From Dromiciops gliroides (taxonomy: Eukaryota > Chordata > Mammalia > Microbiotheria > Microbiotheriidae): DNA of 64,000 nucleotides. The notes beneath the pieces were generated by a model. The model was not told the origin of the DNA. It ran no database searches and saw only the letters and a list, made by a program, of their open reading frames with translations. Below are positions 41,961-51,959 of this stretch, one piece after another. The stretch's first letter is position 1. Each line of letters starts with the position of its first letter. Where the stretch lies: NCBI RefSeq assembly GCF_019393635.1, contig NC_057861.1:546750711-546814710 (forward strand), given 5' to 3'. Made by a program: the position numbers and the translations under genes.

Positions 41961-42035
41961 TTCCCTAGGACCAGTCTCTGAGGAAAGAAAGCAACGACTT
42001 CAGCTCCTTGGTTTGTTTTGCCTTTGCTTCTAAAG

Positions 42036-42253
42036 CAACGGTTCCCAATCTTCTTTTGGTCCTGTGCCCCTTGACTTTTGACAAAACTTCCTGTAACCCC
42101 ATCCAGTATGAAGGATAATAAATTCTAGAGTTTACCATACATATGTATATTAAGAAATAAAGAGATTGATTTATTTCAAAAGGATAATAGTTCCCAAAAT
42201 ATTCCCCGGCCCCTCCTTGACAAGCTTCCCATACTCTAAGTTGGGAACCACTG
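42036..42253. mobile_element. hAT-type nonautonomous DNA transposon
   Basis: Ends CAACGGTTCCCAATCTT and AGTTGGGAACCACTG form terminal inverted repeats of the CAGTGGTTCCCAAC type. 8-base TSD TTCTAAAG (42028-42035) versus CTCTAAAG (42254-42261). 218 bases, AT-rich middle, no transposase. Confidence 0.82.
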
Positions 42254-42282
42254 CTCTAAAGGAAAATGAGTTTGACAAGTTG

Positions 42283-42360
42283 CATGAAGGGGGAGAGAGA
42301 CAGAGAAAGAGATCCAGAGAGAGACAGAGTTGGAGACAGAGATAGAGAGAGACAGAGAGT
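42283..42360. repeat. (GAGA)/(CAGA) purine tract
   Basis: Interrupted GAGACAGAGA units. Confidence 0.85.
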
Positions 42361-42361
42361 T

Positions 42362-42525
42362 AAAGTCAAAGAACGTGGGTTCAAATCCCGATTGTGCTAT
42401 TTACCATATATGTGATTTTAGGTAAGTAGTTTCTCTTCTGTGGAGCTCAGTTTCCTCCTCGGTCAAAAAGAATGAGTTGGATTTAATGTATGTCCCTTCC
42501 AGCTCAAACGTTTAATTTTCTAAGT
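42362..42525 (+). mobile_element. MIR fragment, sense
   Basis: AACGTGGGTTCAAATCCCGA, TATGTGATTTTAGGTAAGTA, CTCAGTTTCCTCCTC, TTGGATTTAATGTATGTCCC. Confidence 0.7.
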
Positions 42526-42668
42526 AACCAGAGGACTGTCTCACTGGGGTAGGGAGAGGTGGATGCGAGCAATTGACCAGCCTAAGAAACTGGCTTTTCG
42601 TTGGTTATATCCAAGCCTCTGGTAGCAGGTGCATTAGAAGTCCGAGGATTGTAACAGACTAAATTTTT

Positions 42669-42672
<4 letters not shown>

Positions 42673-42718
<46 letters not shown>
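42673..42718. repeat. (GA)n microsatellite
   Basis: About 23 pure GA units. Confidence 0.96.
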
Positions 42719-42721
<3 letters not shown>

Positions 42722-42910
42722 CGGTCGGCACAGCCCACTTTTCTCCACTTAAAGCCTCCCTAAGTTAAAGGTGCTACTGCTCTCCCCAACTAACCAAAAG
42801 GAAGTGCGTGTCCCTGGGCAGAATGGAAATAGCCCGGGGCGAGAGGTAAGGGTGGGGGTGGTACGGGAACTGGGAGGGGAAGGCTATGACCCAGGAACTG
42901 GGGAGACGTA
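42719..42910 (+). promoter_or_regulatory. second GC-rich patch with splice-donor match
   Basis: GGCGGTCGGCACAG, CCCGGGGCGAGAG/GTAAGG (GT at 42846) and GGTACGGG. Lies about 1 kb past the first block. Could belong to the same putative promoter region. Confidence 0.3.
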
Positions 42911-43070
42911 AGGGAATATTACTTTATTATTCACTCATACTTATTCCACCGTGAAGAGGCAGCAGATGGGAGTGGGAAGAATGCCAAATTTGGGGTGCAG
43001 AGAAACCTCATTTCGAGTCTCAGTCACCTAATCTCCCAGTCTCAATTTCCTCATCTGTAAAAGGGGTACT
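42911..43070. other. MIR-like scrap
   Basis: GTCTCAATTTCCTCATCTGT near 43040 is MIR-like; the rest is unassigned. Confidence 0.45.
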
Positions 43071-43073
43071 CGA

Positions 43074-43335
43074 AGCAGCTAAGTGCCCCAGTGGATAGAA
43101 TATTGGCCCTGGAGTCAGGAAGACACATCTTCTTGAGTTCTAATGTGGCCTCAGACTCTTACTAGCTGTGTGTGACCCTGGGCTAGTCAGTCAACCCTGA
43201 TTGCCTCAGTTTCCTCATCTATAAAATGAGCTGGAGATGGAGAGGGCAAACGACTCCAGGACCTCTGCCAAGAAAACCTCAAATGGGGTTACAAAGAGTC
43301 AGACAAGACTGGAAAACAGTGGAACAATAGCAAAA
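43074..43335 (+). mobile_element. Mar1-type CORE-SINE
   Basis: GAAGCAGCTAAGTGCCCCAG head, CTAGCTGTGTGTGACCCTGG CORE, TTTCCTCATCTATAAAATGA, CGACTCCAGGACCTCTGCCA and the RTE-like GAGTCAGACAAGACTGGAA end. Confidence 0.85.
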
Positions 43336-43406
43336 ATGAGGTAACTACCTCAGGAGGATAAAAGGAGCTTATATAAGGCATTTTCTAAGCCTTAAAGCTC
43401 AACATT

Positions 43407-43570
43407 GGGGCAGCTAGGTGGTGCAGTGGATAGAGCACCGGCCCTGGAGTCAGGAGTACCTAAGTTCAAATCCTGCCTCAGACCCTTAACACTTACTAGC
43501 TGTGTGACCCTGGGTAAGTCACTTAACCCCAATTGTCTCACTAAAAAAAAAAAAGCAAAAAAAAAAGCTC
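43407..43570 (+). mobile_element. WSINE1-like SINE, class B
   Basis: TSD AAAGCTCAACAT on both sides. Complete. Confidence 0.92.
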
Positions 43571-43689
43571 AACATAAACATCATCTACCAAAGAATACTA
43601 AATCAGTATCTTCTGTACTCAGGGAAGGAATACTAAGGATGAGGGTGGTGGTGAGGATATTAAGAAAGAAGTTTTACACTTTATGCATT

Positions 43690-43965
43690 ATACTATTTGT
43701 TGTTTAGTCCTTTCAGTCCTGTCCAAGTATCCAACTCTTTGTGACCCCATTTGGGGTTTTCATGGCAGAGATACTGGAGTGGTTTACCCTTCCTTCTCCA
43801 GCTCATTTTACAGATAAGGAAACGGAGGCAAGCAAGGTTAAGTGACTTATCCAGGGTCACACAGCTAGTACATGTCTGAGGCTGGATTTGAACTCATGAA
43901 GATGAATCTTCTTGATTCCAGGCCTGGTACTCTATCCACTGTGGCACATAGCTGTTCTATACATC
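43690..43965 (-). mobile_element. Mar1-type CORE-SINE, antisense
   Basis: TATTTGTTGTTTAGTCCTTT, CAACTCTTTGTGACCCCATT, GATACTGGAGTGGTTTACCC, AAGGAAACGGAGGCAAGC, head GTGGCACATAGCTG. Nearly full length. Confidence 0.87.
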
Positions 43966-43999
43966 ATACTGTAGCTATCGGTATATTCCTCTGGTCTTT

Positions 44000-44110
44000 A
44001 TTAGACCTTGAGTTACTTTTCTTATCTAAGATCCACACCCTTTTGTATCTTCCTGTTATCCTTGGAGAAATTGGTCATCAGGAAGTACACTTCATACCCT
44101 AAATCACCTG
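44000..44110 (+). other. possible L2 3'-end scrap
   Basis: AGACCTTGAGTTACTTTTCT and similar, too diverged to classify firmly. Confidence 0.3.
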
Positions 44111-44640
44111 ACTTCTTTACTGCCATCTCTTCTGAACTATTCACTCTCTCTTCTTTTCCCCATCTTGTCCTTTTGGTAAACCAGTTCAGCTCTACATTGT
44201 CCTCTTCTCTTGAGTCCCTAGCCCTCTGATAATTTCACCGATTGCCTCAGCCTTGGCTCACTCCTACCTTCTCCAATCCTTTGATCCTACACACAGAGCT
44301 GCTGAGTGAAGATGGAGAGGATCAAGCAAGCGTTTTGACTGGGTCCCTTACAAATTTATGTTACATAACCTCAATTGGGCCTCACTGCTGCTAGGCAATC
44401 CTACTATATCTCCCTCATCAACTCACTAGCTCACTCTCTATAGCAGCTCTTCCAAAATTGAGGCCATTTGCTGGTGAGTTCCCTCTCCTGCTCTCATCTT
44501 CATCTCATATCACTCACATGCTTTCTGCCTTTCATACCTCTTATGTGAAAAGATGACCTTACTCCTTACTAGAGATAACCCCTCTATCAAGCAATCTGAT
44601 TTCATCCTGTTTCCTCTGACAAATTGCCTCCTCTGACATC
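44111..44640 (+). repeat. pyrimidine-rich old repeat, unclassified
   Basis: Contains AAGCGTTTTGACTGGGTCCC, TTACAAATTTATGTTACATA and GCTGCTAGGCAATCCTACTA. It reads like the sense strand of an old LINE-like element, but I cannot name it. No ORF of note. Confidence 0.4.
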
Positions 44641-44662
44641 CCCACTCTGTCATTTATATTGG

Positions 44663-44782
44663 GGGGGGGGGCAGAGCAATGAGGGTTAAGTGACTTGCCC
44701 AGGGTCACACAACTTGTGTCAAGTATCTGAGGTCGGATTTGAACTCAGGTCCTCTTGAATCTAGGGCCACCTAACTGCCCTC
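44663..44782 (-). mobile_element. WSINE1-like SINE, class A, with internal deletions
   Basis: Follows a G12 run. CTAGTAAG and the GGTGCTTTATCCACTGTG parts are missing. Confidence 0.85.
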
Positions 44783-44789
44783 TTTATTT

Positions 44790-44936
44790 TTAATTTCTAT
44801 AAATAGCTTACACAGTAGCTGGCAAGAAGTAAGCACCATATAAATATTAGTTATTAGTATTTTTAGCTCACTTTAAACTGTTTACAAACATTCTCATGTC
44901 TCCTTTATCCTCAAAAAAATCCTCACTTGGGTTGGG
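44790..44936. mobile_element. MIR/L2-like antisense scrap (L1 target site)
   Basis: AGCACCATATAAATATTAGT, ACTGTTTACAAACATTCTCA, CTTTATCCTC. Ends with CCTCACTTG, the probable left TSD of the next L1. Confidence 0.5.
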
Positions 44937-45118
44937 AGCCAAGATGAAGGATTAAGGGTAACCACCCAGGTAAACTCTCCCAACACCACCCCTCTCTCCC
45001 GTCCCCAAACAACTTCAAAAGAATGCCTCAAATCAAATTTTGGAGCAGCAGAACCAACAAAAGGTCAGGGTGAAACATTTTTCTGGCCTAAGAAAACTGA
45101 AGAGATCAGCAGGAGGAA

Positions 45119-45577
45119 CATGTTTAAACTTGTCAAACCCAGAGGGTCTTTCTGGTTTTGGTATCTCTACTTTAAGATCTGCTTTCTAGGTGTCCTGTCA
45201 TCTAGGAATATTAATGGCTATTATTAATGGTTAATGGTCCCTAGTTACAGTCTCTGTTGATGGTGAGGGTTGATAGGGACAAACCCTCTTGGTCACTGTA
45301 AGAACACAAACTTTAGGGGGCAGCTAGATGGCGCAGTGGATAGAGCACCGGCCCTGGATTCAGGAGGACCTGAGTTCAAATCCAGCCTCAGACACTTAAC
45401 ACTTACTAGCTGTGTGACCCTGGGCAAGTGGCTTAACCCCAATTGCCTCACTAAAAAAAAAAAAAAAAAAAAAAAAAAGAACACAAACTTTAGTTTCTCT
45501 GTTAACCCTGTTAGGTACCATCAATATGGGCTCAAGCCTCAGTTTTATCTGTTAACGCCTTTTTGCCTCCTCCATCA
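45119..45577 (-). mobile_element. partial LTR (family 1) in L1-A
   Basis: Matches 28735-29007 (AAACTTGTCAAACCCAGAGG, TCTAGGTGTCCTGTCATCTA, GGTGAGGGTTGATAGGGACA) and ends CCTCCTCCATCA. The half carrying the polyadenylation signal is absent. Confidence 0.8.
45316..45477 (+). mobile_element. WSINE1-like SINE, class B
   Basis: In the LTR fragment. Perfect TSD AGAACACAAACTTTAG at about 45301 and 45478. A24 tail. Very low divergence from the class B consensus, so probably young. Confidence 0.94.
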
Positions 45578-45659
45578 ATACTACCTTGGAAGTACCAAAA
45601 ATTTGTAGACCCCCAGAACTAGCTCTAAAAACATCAGCTTGAAAAAACCTAAAGCTTGG

Positions 45660-46180
45660 GATAGTGTCTGCTAACCCAAAGATGAGCAAAACCCAACTTT
45701 AACATAGAGTTAAAAAAAAAAAGTTAGAAACATTAGCATACAACAACAAAAAAGAATTTGACCATAAAAAGCTACTATGGTGATAGGGAAGATCAAGATA
45801 TAAACTCAGAAGAAGATAACAATGTGAAAACAGTCTCAAAGAAAAATGCTAATTGGACCCAAAGCCTACAAGAATTCTTTGAAGAGTTAAAGAAAAAGCT
45901 AAGAGTGGCAGAGGAAAAATTGAGAAAAGAAATGTAGATGATACAAGAAAATTATGAAAAGAGAATTAACAGTTTGGTAAAAGAGGCACAAAAAATACTG
46001 AAGAAGATGATACCTTAAGAAATATAATTGGCCAAATGGTCAAAAATACACAAAAATCCTCTAAAGAGAACTCTTTAAAAAGCAGAATTGGCCCAGTGGA
46101 AAAGGAGGTACAAAATCTCACTGAAGAAAATAATTTCTTAAAAATTAGAATTGGACAAGTAGAAGCTAATGTTGACATGA
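45660..46180 (+). pseudogene. L1-A ORF1 fragment
   Basis: Coiled-coil region homologous to 25530-25790: AATTGGACCCAAAGCCTACA, TTGGCCAAATGG, AAAAGCAGAATTGGCCCAGT, TTAGAATTGGACAAGTAGAA. Stops (for example TAG after GAAATG near 45936) disrupt it. Cut off at an LTR. Confidence 0.82.
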
Positions 46181-46880
46181 TGATGTGAGCTGAATTTGGG
46201 GTCAAACTGATCATGAGTCATCCCAAAAGAATTACAAGACTCAGTGACCCAGTTTCCCAAGTTTTATTGCAATACTGTGAGTGACCACAAGGGAAAGAAC
46301 CAGAATAGTGGAAAGGTATCTCTCGAATTAGGAAAGGAAAGACAACTATATTTATAGTATAGATAAATTGATAAAGTCTCATTATAATAATCTCCACCTT
46401 GGGTAGGTACAAGGGAGGACCTGTCCTACTCATTATAATATTCTCCACCTTTAGGAGGTATAGGGGAGGGCCCATCCTAATTTGGAGTTCCTGAGGTCCT
46501 AAGTCAACCCCCGAGGCAGGTACCTTTTTCAGTGGAGGTGTGTTTTGGGGGTTTACATGTCATAAGGTGAATCTGGGGACAAATTTGGCCTTTTCTGTGC
46601 ATGTCTCTTTCTGATTCCCATGCTTAGTTTCAAAACATCTTCATTTTTCATTAGAATTTCTATAGCCTGTCAATTCCTTTATTGTTATAGTTTAAGGTCT
46701 TCATGGCCTCTTTCCCTCTGCTCCGTTATGGGCACTGATTTCTGTGGGTAAGAGAACCTAGCATCCTGACTTGTAAGTTATCCATTAACTAGGGTCTGAA
46801 TCCCTTTTAGAGCTAATATCTGAATTAGAGCTTGGACCTTAGGTTTTTCTATTAACCCCTTTTTTTTACCTCCTACATCA
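46181..46880 (-). mobile_element. solo LTR (family 1, variant U3)
   Basis: 700 bases, TGATGTG...ACATCA, with antisense AATAAA (TTTATT at 46263). The left about 430 bases match 28354-28735 and 59446-59843. The right about 250 bases (from GTTTCAAAACATCTTCATTT) do not match the 28.7-kb copy except the last about 40 bases. Flanks ATGA and AAAG do not match, and L1-A jumps from ORF1 to the ORF2 end across it. Confidence 0.83.
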
Positions 46881-48577
46881 AAAGGATATAAACAAGCAGT
46901 TTTTAGAAGAAGAAATCTAACCTGTTTATATTTATATGAAAAAATGTTCTAAATCACTATTGATTAGAGAAATATAAATTAAAACAACTATAAGGTACCA
47001 CCTCACACCTATTAGAAATGACAAGTGCTGGAGCAGATGAGGTAAAAATAAGTACATTATCAAACTACTGGTAAAGTAGTTAATGAGCCCAGCCATTCTA
47101 GACAACAATTTGGAACTATGCCCTAAAGGCTTTAAAATGGTTCATACTCTTTGACCCAGCAATACCAATACTAGGTCTGAATCTCAAAGAGGTCAAAGAA
47201 AAAGGAAAAACACATACATGTACAAAAATATTTATAGCAACTCGTTTTGTGGTGGCAAAGAATTGGAAATCGAGGGGATATTCATCAATTGGGGAATGGC
47301 TGAATAAATTGTGGCATATGATTGTGATGGAATACTATTGTGTTATAAGAAATGACGAGGGGAGTGATTTCAGAAAAACATGGTAAGACCTATATAAGCT
47401 GATGCAAAGTGAAATGAGAAGAATCAAAAGATCATTGTGCAAAATAACAACAATTTTGTAAAGATGATCAACTGTGAAAGACTTTGCTACTCTAATCAAT
47501 ACAATGATCCAAAACAATGCTAAAGGAGTCATGATGAAAAAATGCTATCCACTGTGAACTGATCCAACCATTCTGGAGAGCCACTTGGAACAAACATTTA
47601 TTTTATTTTTTCCAGTTACATGTAAGAGTAGTTTTCAACATTCATTTTCATAAGATTTAGCGTTCCATATTTTTCTCCCTTCCTCCCTTTCCTCCCCCCT
47701 CCACAAGAAAGCAACCAATCTAGTATAGGTTATATAGGTTCAATCCACAAGTGCTCTTTTTATTAGTTCTTTCTATGGGAATGGATAGTATGCTTCATCA
47801 TTAGTCCCTTGGGATTGTCTTGGATCATTGTATTGCTGAGAGTAGTTAAGTCATTCACAGTTGCTCATCGAAACAATACTGCTGTCACTAATGCACAAAG
47901 TCTTTCCAATTCTGCACATTTCACTATACATCAGTTCATATGAGTCTTTCCAGGCTTTTCTGGTATCATCCTATTTGTCATTTCCTATAGCACAATACCA
48001 TTCCACTACAATCATATACCACAGCTTCTTCAGTCATTTCGCAATTGATGGACATTCTCTTGATTCCCAATTCTCAGACACCACAAAGAGTTGCTATAAA
48101 TATTTTTGTATAATTTCCCCCCTTTTCTCTTTTTCATGATTGCTATTGTTAACTGTTTCCCTCCATCCTATTCCCTTCCCCATGATATTCACTCTATTAT
48201 CCATCTTCTTTCACCCTATCCCTCTTCAAAAGGGATTTGCTTCTGTCAGTCCCCTCCCCCAATCTGCCCTCCCTTCTTTTGCCCCTTTCTCTTTATTCCC
48301 TTCCCCTCCTATTTTCCTGCAGGGTTTGATAGATTACTCTACCCAACAGGGTGTGTGTTTTAATCCCTCCTTGAGCCAACTCTGATGAGATTAAGGTCTT
48401 TGAGCCTATTCTGATGAGTGTTAAATTCATTTACTGCCCTGCTCCTCCCCCATCTCTTCCCCCACTCCATAATCCCTTTCCTGTTTCTTTCATGTGGGAT
48501 TTCACCCCATGCTACCTCTTCCCTTCCCCTACCCTTCTCTCACCCCTCAATTTTACCCTAAAGGTGTCATCATGGGG

Positions 48578-48728
48578 GGGCAGCTAGATGGCGTAGTGGA
48601 TAGAGCACCGGACCTGGATTCAGGAGTACCTGAGTTCAAATCCGGCATCAGATACTTAACACTTATTAGCTGTGTGATGCTGGGCAAGTCACTTAACCCC
48701 AATTGCCTCACTTAAAAAAAAAAAAAGA
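48578..48728 (+). mobile_element. WSINE1-like SINE, class B, in element C
   Basis: Complete copy. TSD about TGTCATCATGGGG left (48566) and right (48735). Confidence 0.9.
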
Positions 48729-48732
48729 TGTC

Positions 48733-48870
48733 ATCATGGGGCAACTAGGTGACACAGTGGACAAAGCATCCAGTCCAGATCCAGGAGGACCCCAGCCAAA
48801 ACCTGACCTCAGACATAAGACAGTCAGTCACCTGCTGCATGACCCCAGGTATGACCCCAACTCCAATTTT
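48733..48870 (+). repeat. SINE-derived segment within element C's spacer
   Basis: GGCAACTAGGTGACACAGTG, GACAAAGCATCCAG, CTGACCTCAGACATAAGACA. Shares GACACAGT, GACAAAG and GACATAAG with 26578-26692, so it came with the L1 family rather than as a fresh SINE insertion. Confidence 0.75.
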
Positions 48871-50019
48871 TTATGATTCTCTAGGGTCTTGTATTTGAAA
48901 GTCCGATTTTCCATTCAGTTCAGGTCTTTTCATCACAAATACCTGAAAGTCCTCTTTTTCGTTGAAGTCCCATTTTTTCCTCTGGAGAGCAATTTGGAAC
49001 TATACCCAAAGGGCTATGGCACTGTTCATACCCTTTGACCCAGTGGCACCACTGCTAGGTCTATATCCCAAAGAGACCATAGAAAAGGGAGAAGGACCCA
49101 CATGTACAAAAATATTTATAGCTGCTCTCTTTGTGGTGGCAAAGAATTGGAAATCGAGGGAATGGCTAAACAAGTTGTGGTATATGGATGTAATAGAATA
49201 CTATTGTGCTGTAAGAAATGAGCAGGAAGAGTTCAAAGAAATCTGGAAGGACTTACATGAACTGATGCTGACTGAGAGGAGCAGAACCAGGAGAACATTG
49301 TACATAGTAACAGCAGCATTGTGTGATGAACAATGGGGATAGGCTTTGCTCTTCTCAGCAGTGCAACAATCCAAAACAGTTTCAAAGAACTCATGATAGA
49401 AAATGTTCTCAACATCTAGAAAAAAAGAACAATGAATTATGAATGAACAATACTGTTTCTACTTTTGGACTTTTTTCCCCCCTTCTTTTTTTGAGGTTTT
49501 TCCCTTTTGTTCTGATTCTTCTTTCACATGATGACTAATGTAGAAATATGTTTAATGTGATTGTACATATACAACCTATATCAGACTGCTTTCTGTCTTG
49601 GGGAGGAGGAAGGGAAGGGAGGGTGGGAGAAAAAAATTTGAAACTAAAAATCCTGTGAAAACAAATGTTGAAAACTATCCTTATATGTAACTGGAAAATA
49701 ATAAAATCCTTTAAAAAAAAAGGAAAAATGCTATCCACCTCCATAGAGAGAAAACTGATTAACTCTGAATGTAAAGTGAACTATAAATTTCTTATTTCCT
49801 TTATTTTTCTTGCTTTTCTTTGGAAATACAGCTAATATAAAAATATGTTTTGCAGGATTTCAGATGTATAATTGATATCACTTTGCTTGCCTTCTCAGTA
49901 GGTGGCGAAGGGAGTGGGAAGGAGGGAGAGAATTTGGAACTCAAAATTTAAAAAGAAAAGAATGCCATAAATAAATAATAAATTAAAGTGTTTGAAATTA
50001 AAAAAAAACAACCTCACTT

Positions 50020-50150
50020 GATCCTTCCATCTTCACTAACTATCATCCTATATTTGGGCTAATAGACTTCATGAAACTGCCCAATGATACACAAAAAAGC
50101 CAAAGACTAGAAGATCTCTAGGACCCTTCTAGCTCTAGGTCCTAGAATCT
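50020..50150. other. no recognisable feature
   Basis: Original target flank of L1-A. Contains antisense MIR-like TCCTTCCATCTTCACTAACT but no clear family. Confidence 0.4.
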
Positions 50151-50153
50151 TTG

Positions 50154-50293
50154 GGTTTTTTTTTGCAGGGCAATGAGGGTTAAGTGACTTGCCCAGGGTC
50201 ACACAGCTAGTTAAGTGTCTGAGGCTGGATTTGAACTCAGGTACTCCTGAATCCAAGGCCAGTGCTTTATCCATTGCACCACCTAGCTGCCCC
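50154..50293 (-). mobile_element. WSINE1-like SINE, class A
   Basis: TSD CTAGGTCCTAGAATCTTTG versus CTAGGTCCTAGAATCTTTT. AGTGTCA lost between CTAGTTA and AGTGTCTGAGG. Confidence 0.91.
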
Positions 50294-50319
50294 TAGGTCC
50301 TAGAATCTTTTGATGTTGA

Positions 50320-50575
50320 AGGCTGTAGATAAATACATCTGAAGTAAGGAAGATCTGAGTCCAAGTCTTGCATCAGACATTTAATAACCTTGTACCTTGG
50401 TCAAATCACTTAAAAAAACCCCAACTCTATCTGCCTCAGTTTCCTCATCTGTAAAATGGGCACGATAATAATAGAACCTTACCTCCCAAAATTGTAATAA
50501 GGATCAAATAAGATAATAGGTACAGTAGACAGTGTCTGGCCCATAGTAGGCACTATATAAATGCTTATTCTCTTC
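50320..50575 (+). mobile_element. MIR-type CORE-SINE
   Basis: GATCTGAGTCCAAGTCTTGC, CTGCCTCAGTTTCCTCATCT, GTAATAAGGATCAAATAAG, GGCACTATATAAATGCTTAT. Confidence 0.83.
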
Positions 50576-50591
50576 CCTCTTCCCTGGGTGG

Positions 50592-50642
50592 AGGTGGTGG
50601 TGGTGGTGGTGGTGGTGGTGTGTGTGTGTGTGTGTGTGTGTG
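50592..50642. repeat. compound (GGT)n(GT)n microsatellite
   Basis: About nine GGT units passing into about twelve GT units. The overlapping poly-V ORF and its His/Thr complements are artefacts. Confidence 0.96.
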
Positions 50643-50799
50643 TAATGGGTGGAGAAAAGGAAGGGAGAGGAGAAGGGGATGGGAAGTTCACCCACTTGGA
50701 TAAAGAATTAACCAAATTAAAGGGGGACTATGAGAGAGAGGTCACAGAAGCATAAAGTTGACTTTTTCTTTCTCAAGCATTCCACATAATAGTAAAAAT

Positions 50800-50965
50800 C
50801 TCAGGAGGCAATGTAGTATCATGACAAGGGTGCTGAACTTAGCCAGAGTCTTTGAATTCAGAGTCTGTGACTGCCATTTATTATCTCAGTGACCCTGGGA
50901 AAGGTGCACTTTCTTCAAGCCTCAGTTTCCTCATCTGGCAAATGAGTTGCAGTCATCAGCTTCCC
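50800..50965 (+). mobile_element. MIR-type CORE-SINE fragment
   Basis: CAATGTAGTATCATGACAAG, CTCAGTGACCCTGGGAAAGG, CCTCAGTTTCCTCATCTGGC. Confidence 0.72.
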
Positions 50966-50969
50966 TCTC

Positions 50970-51330
50970 TTTTCCAGAGTCATTGAAGTCTGGTGACAGG
51001 ACAAAAGTCAAGATGACTGGCAATGCTCCAGGATGCAGACCTTAGCATCTTCCATGTCTGACCAACCTCTAAGCACTCCATAGTGCCTGCTACAGCCACC
51101 TTCATGGAGGTTGGAACAATTGTGTTCTCATCCTCCCTTCACATACTTGGAGTAGATATCTCCCGAGGCTTGTTGATTGGTTACTCTTTACCTGGTATAG
51201 TCTATCTGCCACGATGGTTGCTATAGTTTCTTGGAGCATTAGTATAGCAGGGCTTTAGGTTGTTTCCAAAAGTGGTGATGAATTTTCTGTGATCTATCCA
51301 GGCTTCATCCTTTTGGTTTGTTGTTGTTGT
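50970..51330. other. no recognisable feature
   Basis: Unassigned; no coding signal. Confidence 0.45.
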
Positions 51331-51332
51331 TA

Positions 51333-51470
51333 TTGTTTTTCTTTTAGTGAGGCGATTGGGGTTAAGTGATTTGCCCAGGGTCACACAGCTAGTGTCTGAA
51401 GCCAAATTTGAACTCAGGTCCTCCTGACTCCAGGGCCGATGCTCTATCCACTGTGTCACCTAGCTGCCCC
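51333..51470 (-). mobile_element. WSINE1-like SINE, class B
   Basis: Complete except loss of AAGTGTTA in the middle. Confidence 0.88.
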
Positions 51471-51599
51471 TCTTTTGTATTTTTTATGATCTCTTAACCG
51501 CTGGCCAGGGTTACAGGGTTTATTCTCTGTGACTCCACTTCCCCTCTTCTCATTCACTCTCTATCCTTCAAAGTCTGGCTTACAGGTTTTTTGGTGTTG

Positions 51600-51750
51600 T
51601 TTTTTTTTTTTTAGTGAGGCAATTGGGGTTAAGTGACTTGCCCAGGGTCACACAGCTAGTAAGTGTTAAGTGTCTGAGGCCGGATTTGAACTCAGGTACT
51701 CCTGACTCCAGGGCTGGCGCTCTATCCACTGTGCCATCTAGCCGCCCCAA
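51600..51750 (-). mobile_element. WSINE1-like SINE, class B
   Basis: Complete copy, probably inserted in the T-rich tail of the following SINE: the outer TSD spans both. Confidence 0.9.
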
Positions 51751-51767
51751 AGAAAGTGTATGGTTTT

Positions 51768-51914
51768 TTGGGGGTTTTTTGTGAAGCAGTTGGGGTTAAG
51801 TGACTTGCCCAGGGTCACAGAGCTAGTGCGTATCAAGTGTCTGAGGTCAGATTTGAACTCAGGTCCTCCTGAGTCCAAGGTCAGTGCTTTATCCACTGCG
51901 CCACCTAGCTGCCC
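51768..51914 (-). mobile_element. WSINE1-like SINE, mixed class
   Basis: GAAGCAGTTGGGGTTAAG end with TATCAAGTG middle. TSD CTGGCTTACAGGTTTT (51573) versus CTGACTTACAGTTTTA (51916) brackets this SINE and the previous one. Confidence 0.88.
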
Positions 51915-51959
51915 CTGACTTACAGTTTTAACACTCGATGGCAATGATTCTCTCCAAAG

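Larger units (their letters stand above)
47592..48980 (-). mobile_element. element C: antisense ORF2-less L1 inserted in L1-B
   Basis: On its own (minus) strand: ORF1 C-terminus (plus-strand AGGGTCTTGTATTTGAAAGT, TCAGTTCAGGTCTTTTCATC at 48884-48935), SINE-like segment, purine-rich spacer (48110-48570), then ORF2 end and 3'UTR (47600-48105). ORF2 is almost absent. Imperfect 20-base TSD at 47572-47591 and 48981-49000, 18 of 20 matching (TCTGGAGAGC shared start, TTGGAAC shared end). Confidence 0.85.
47553..49723 (+). mobile_element. L1-B 3'-end inserted in L1-A
   Basis: 5'-truncated, starting TGTGAACTGATCCAACCATT. It is split by element C and resumes at 48981-49000 with ACTATACCCAAAGGGCTATG, giving VPLLGLYPKETIEKGEGP and WLNKLWYMDVIEYYCAVR (ORF2 C-terminus, about 49020-49230), and ends with TAATAAAATCCTTT plus A tail. 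TSD AAAAATGCTATCCAC at 47538-47552 and 49724-49738. Confidence 0.88.
44937..50005 (+). mobile_element. L1-A: host of a nested stack
   Basis: Own sequence in four pieces: 44937 to about 45118 (5'UTR, starting GGTTGGGAGCCAAGATG), 45578-46180 (5'UTR end and ORF1), 46881-47552 (ORF2 end and 3'UTR start), 49724-50005 (rest of 3'UTR, ATACAGCTAATATAAAAATA, ending in A-rich sequence). Bounded by CCTCACTTG at about 44928 and 50015, the probable TSD. About 1.7 kb of own sequence; most of ORF2 is missing. Confidence 0.78.

Noticed and set aside
46218..46475. Minus-strand ORF with internal repeats
   Set aside because: Lies within the solo LTR; the repeat reflects a short duplication in the LTR, not a protein.
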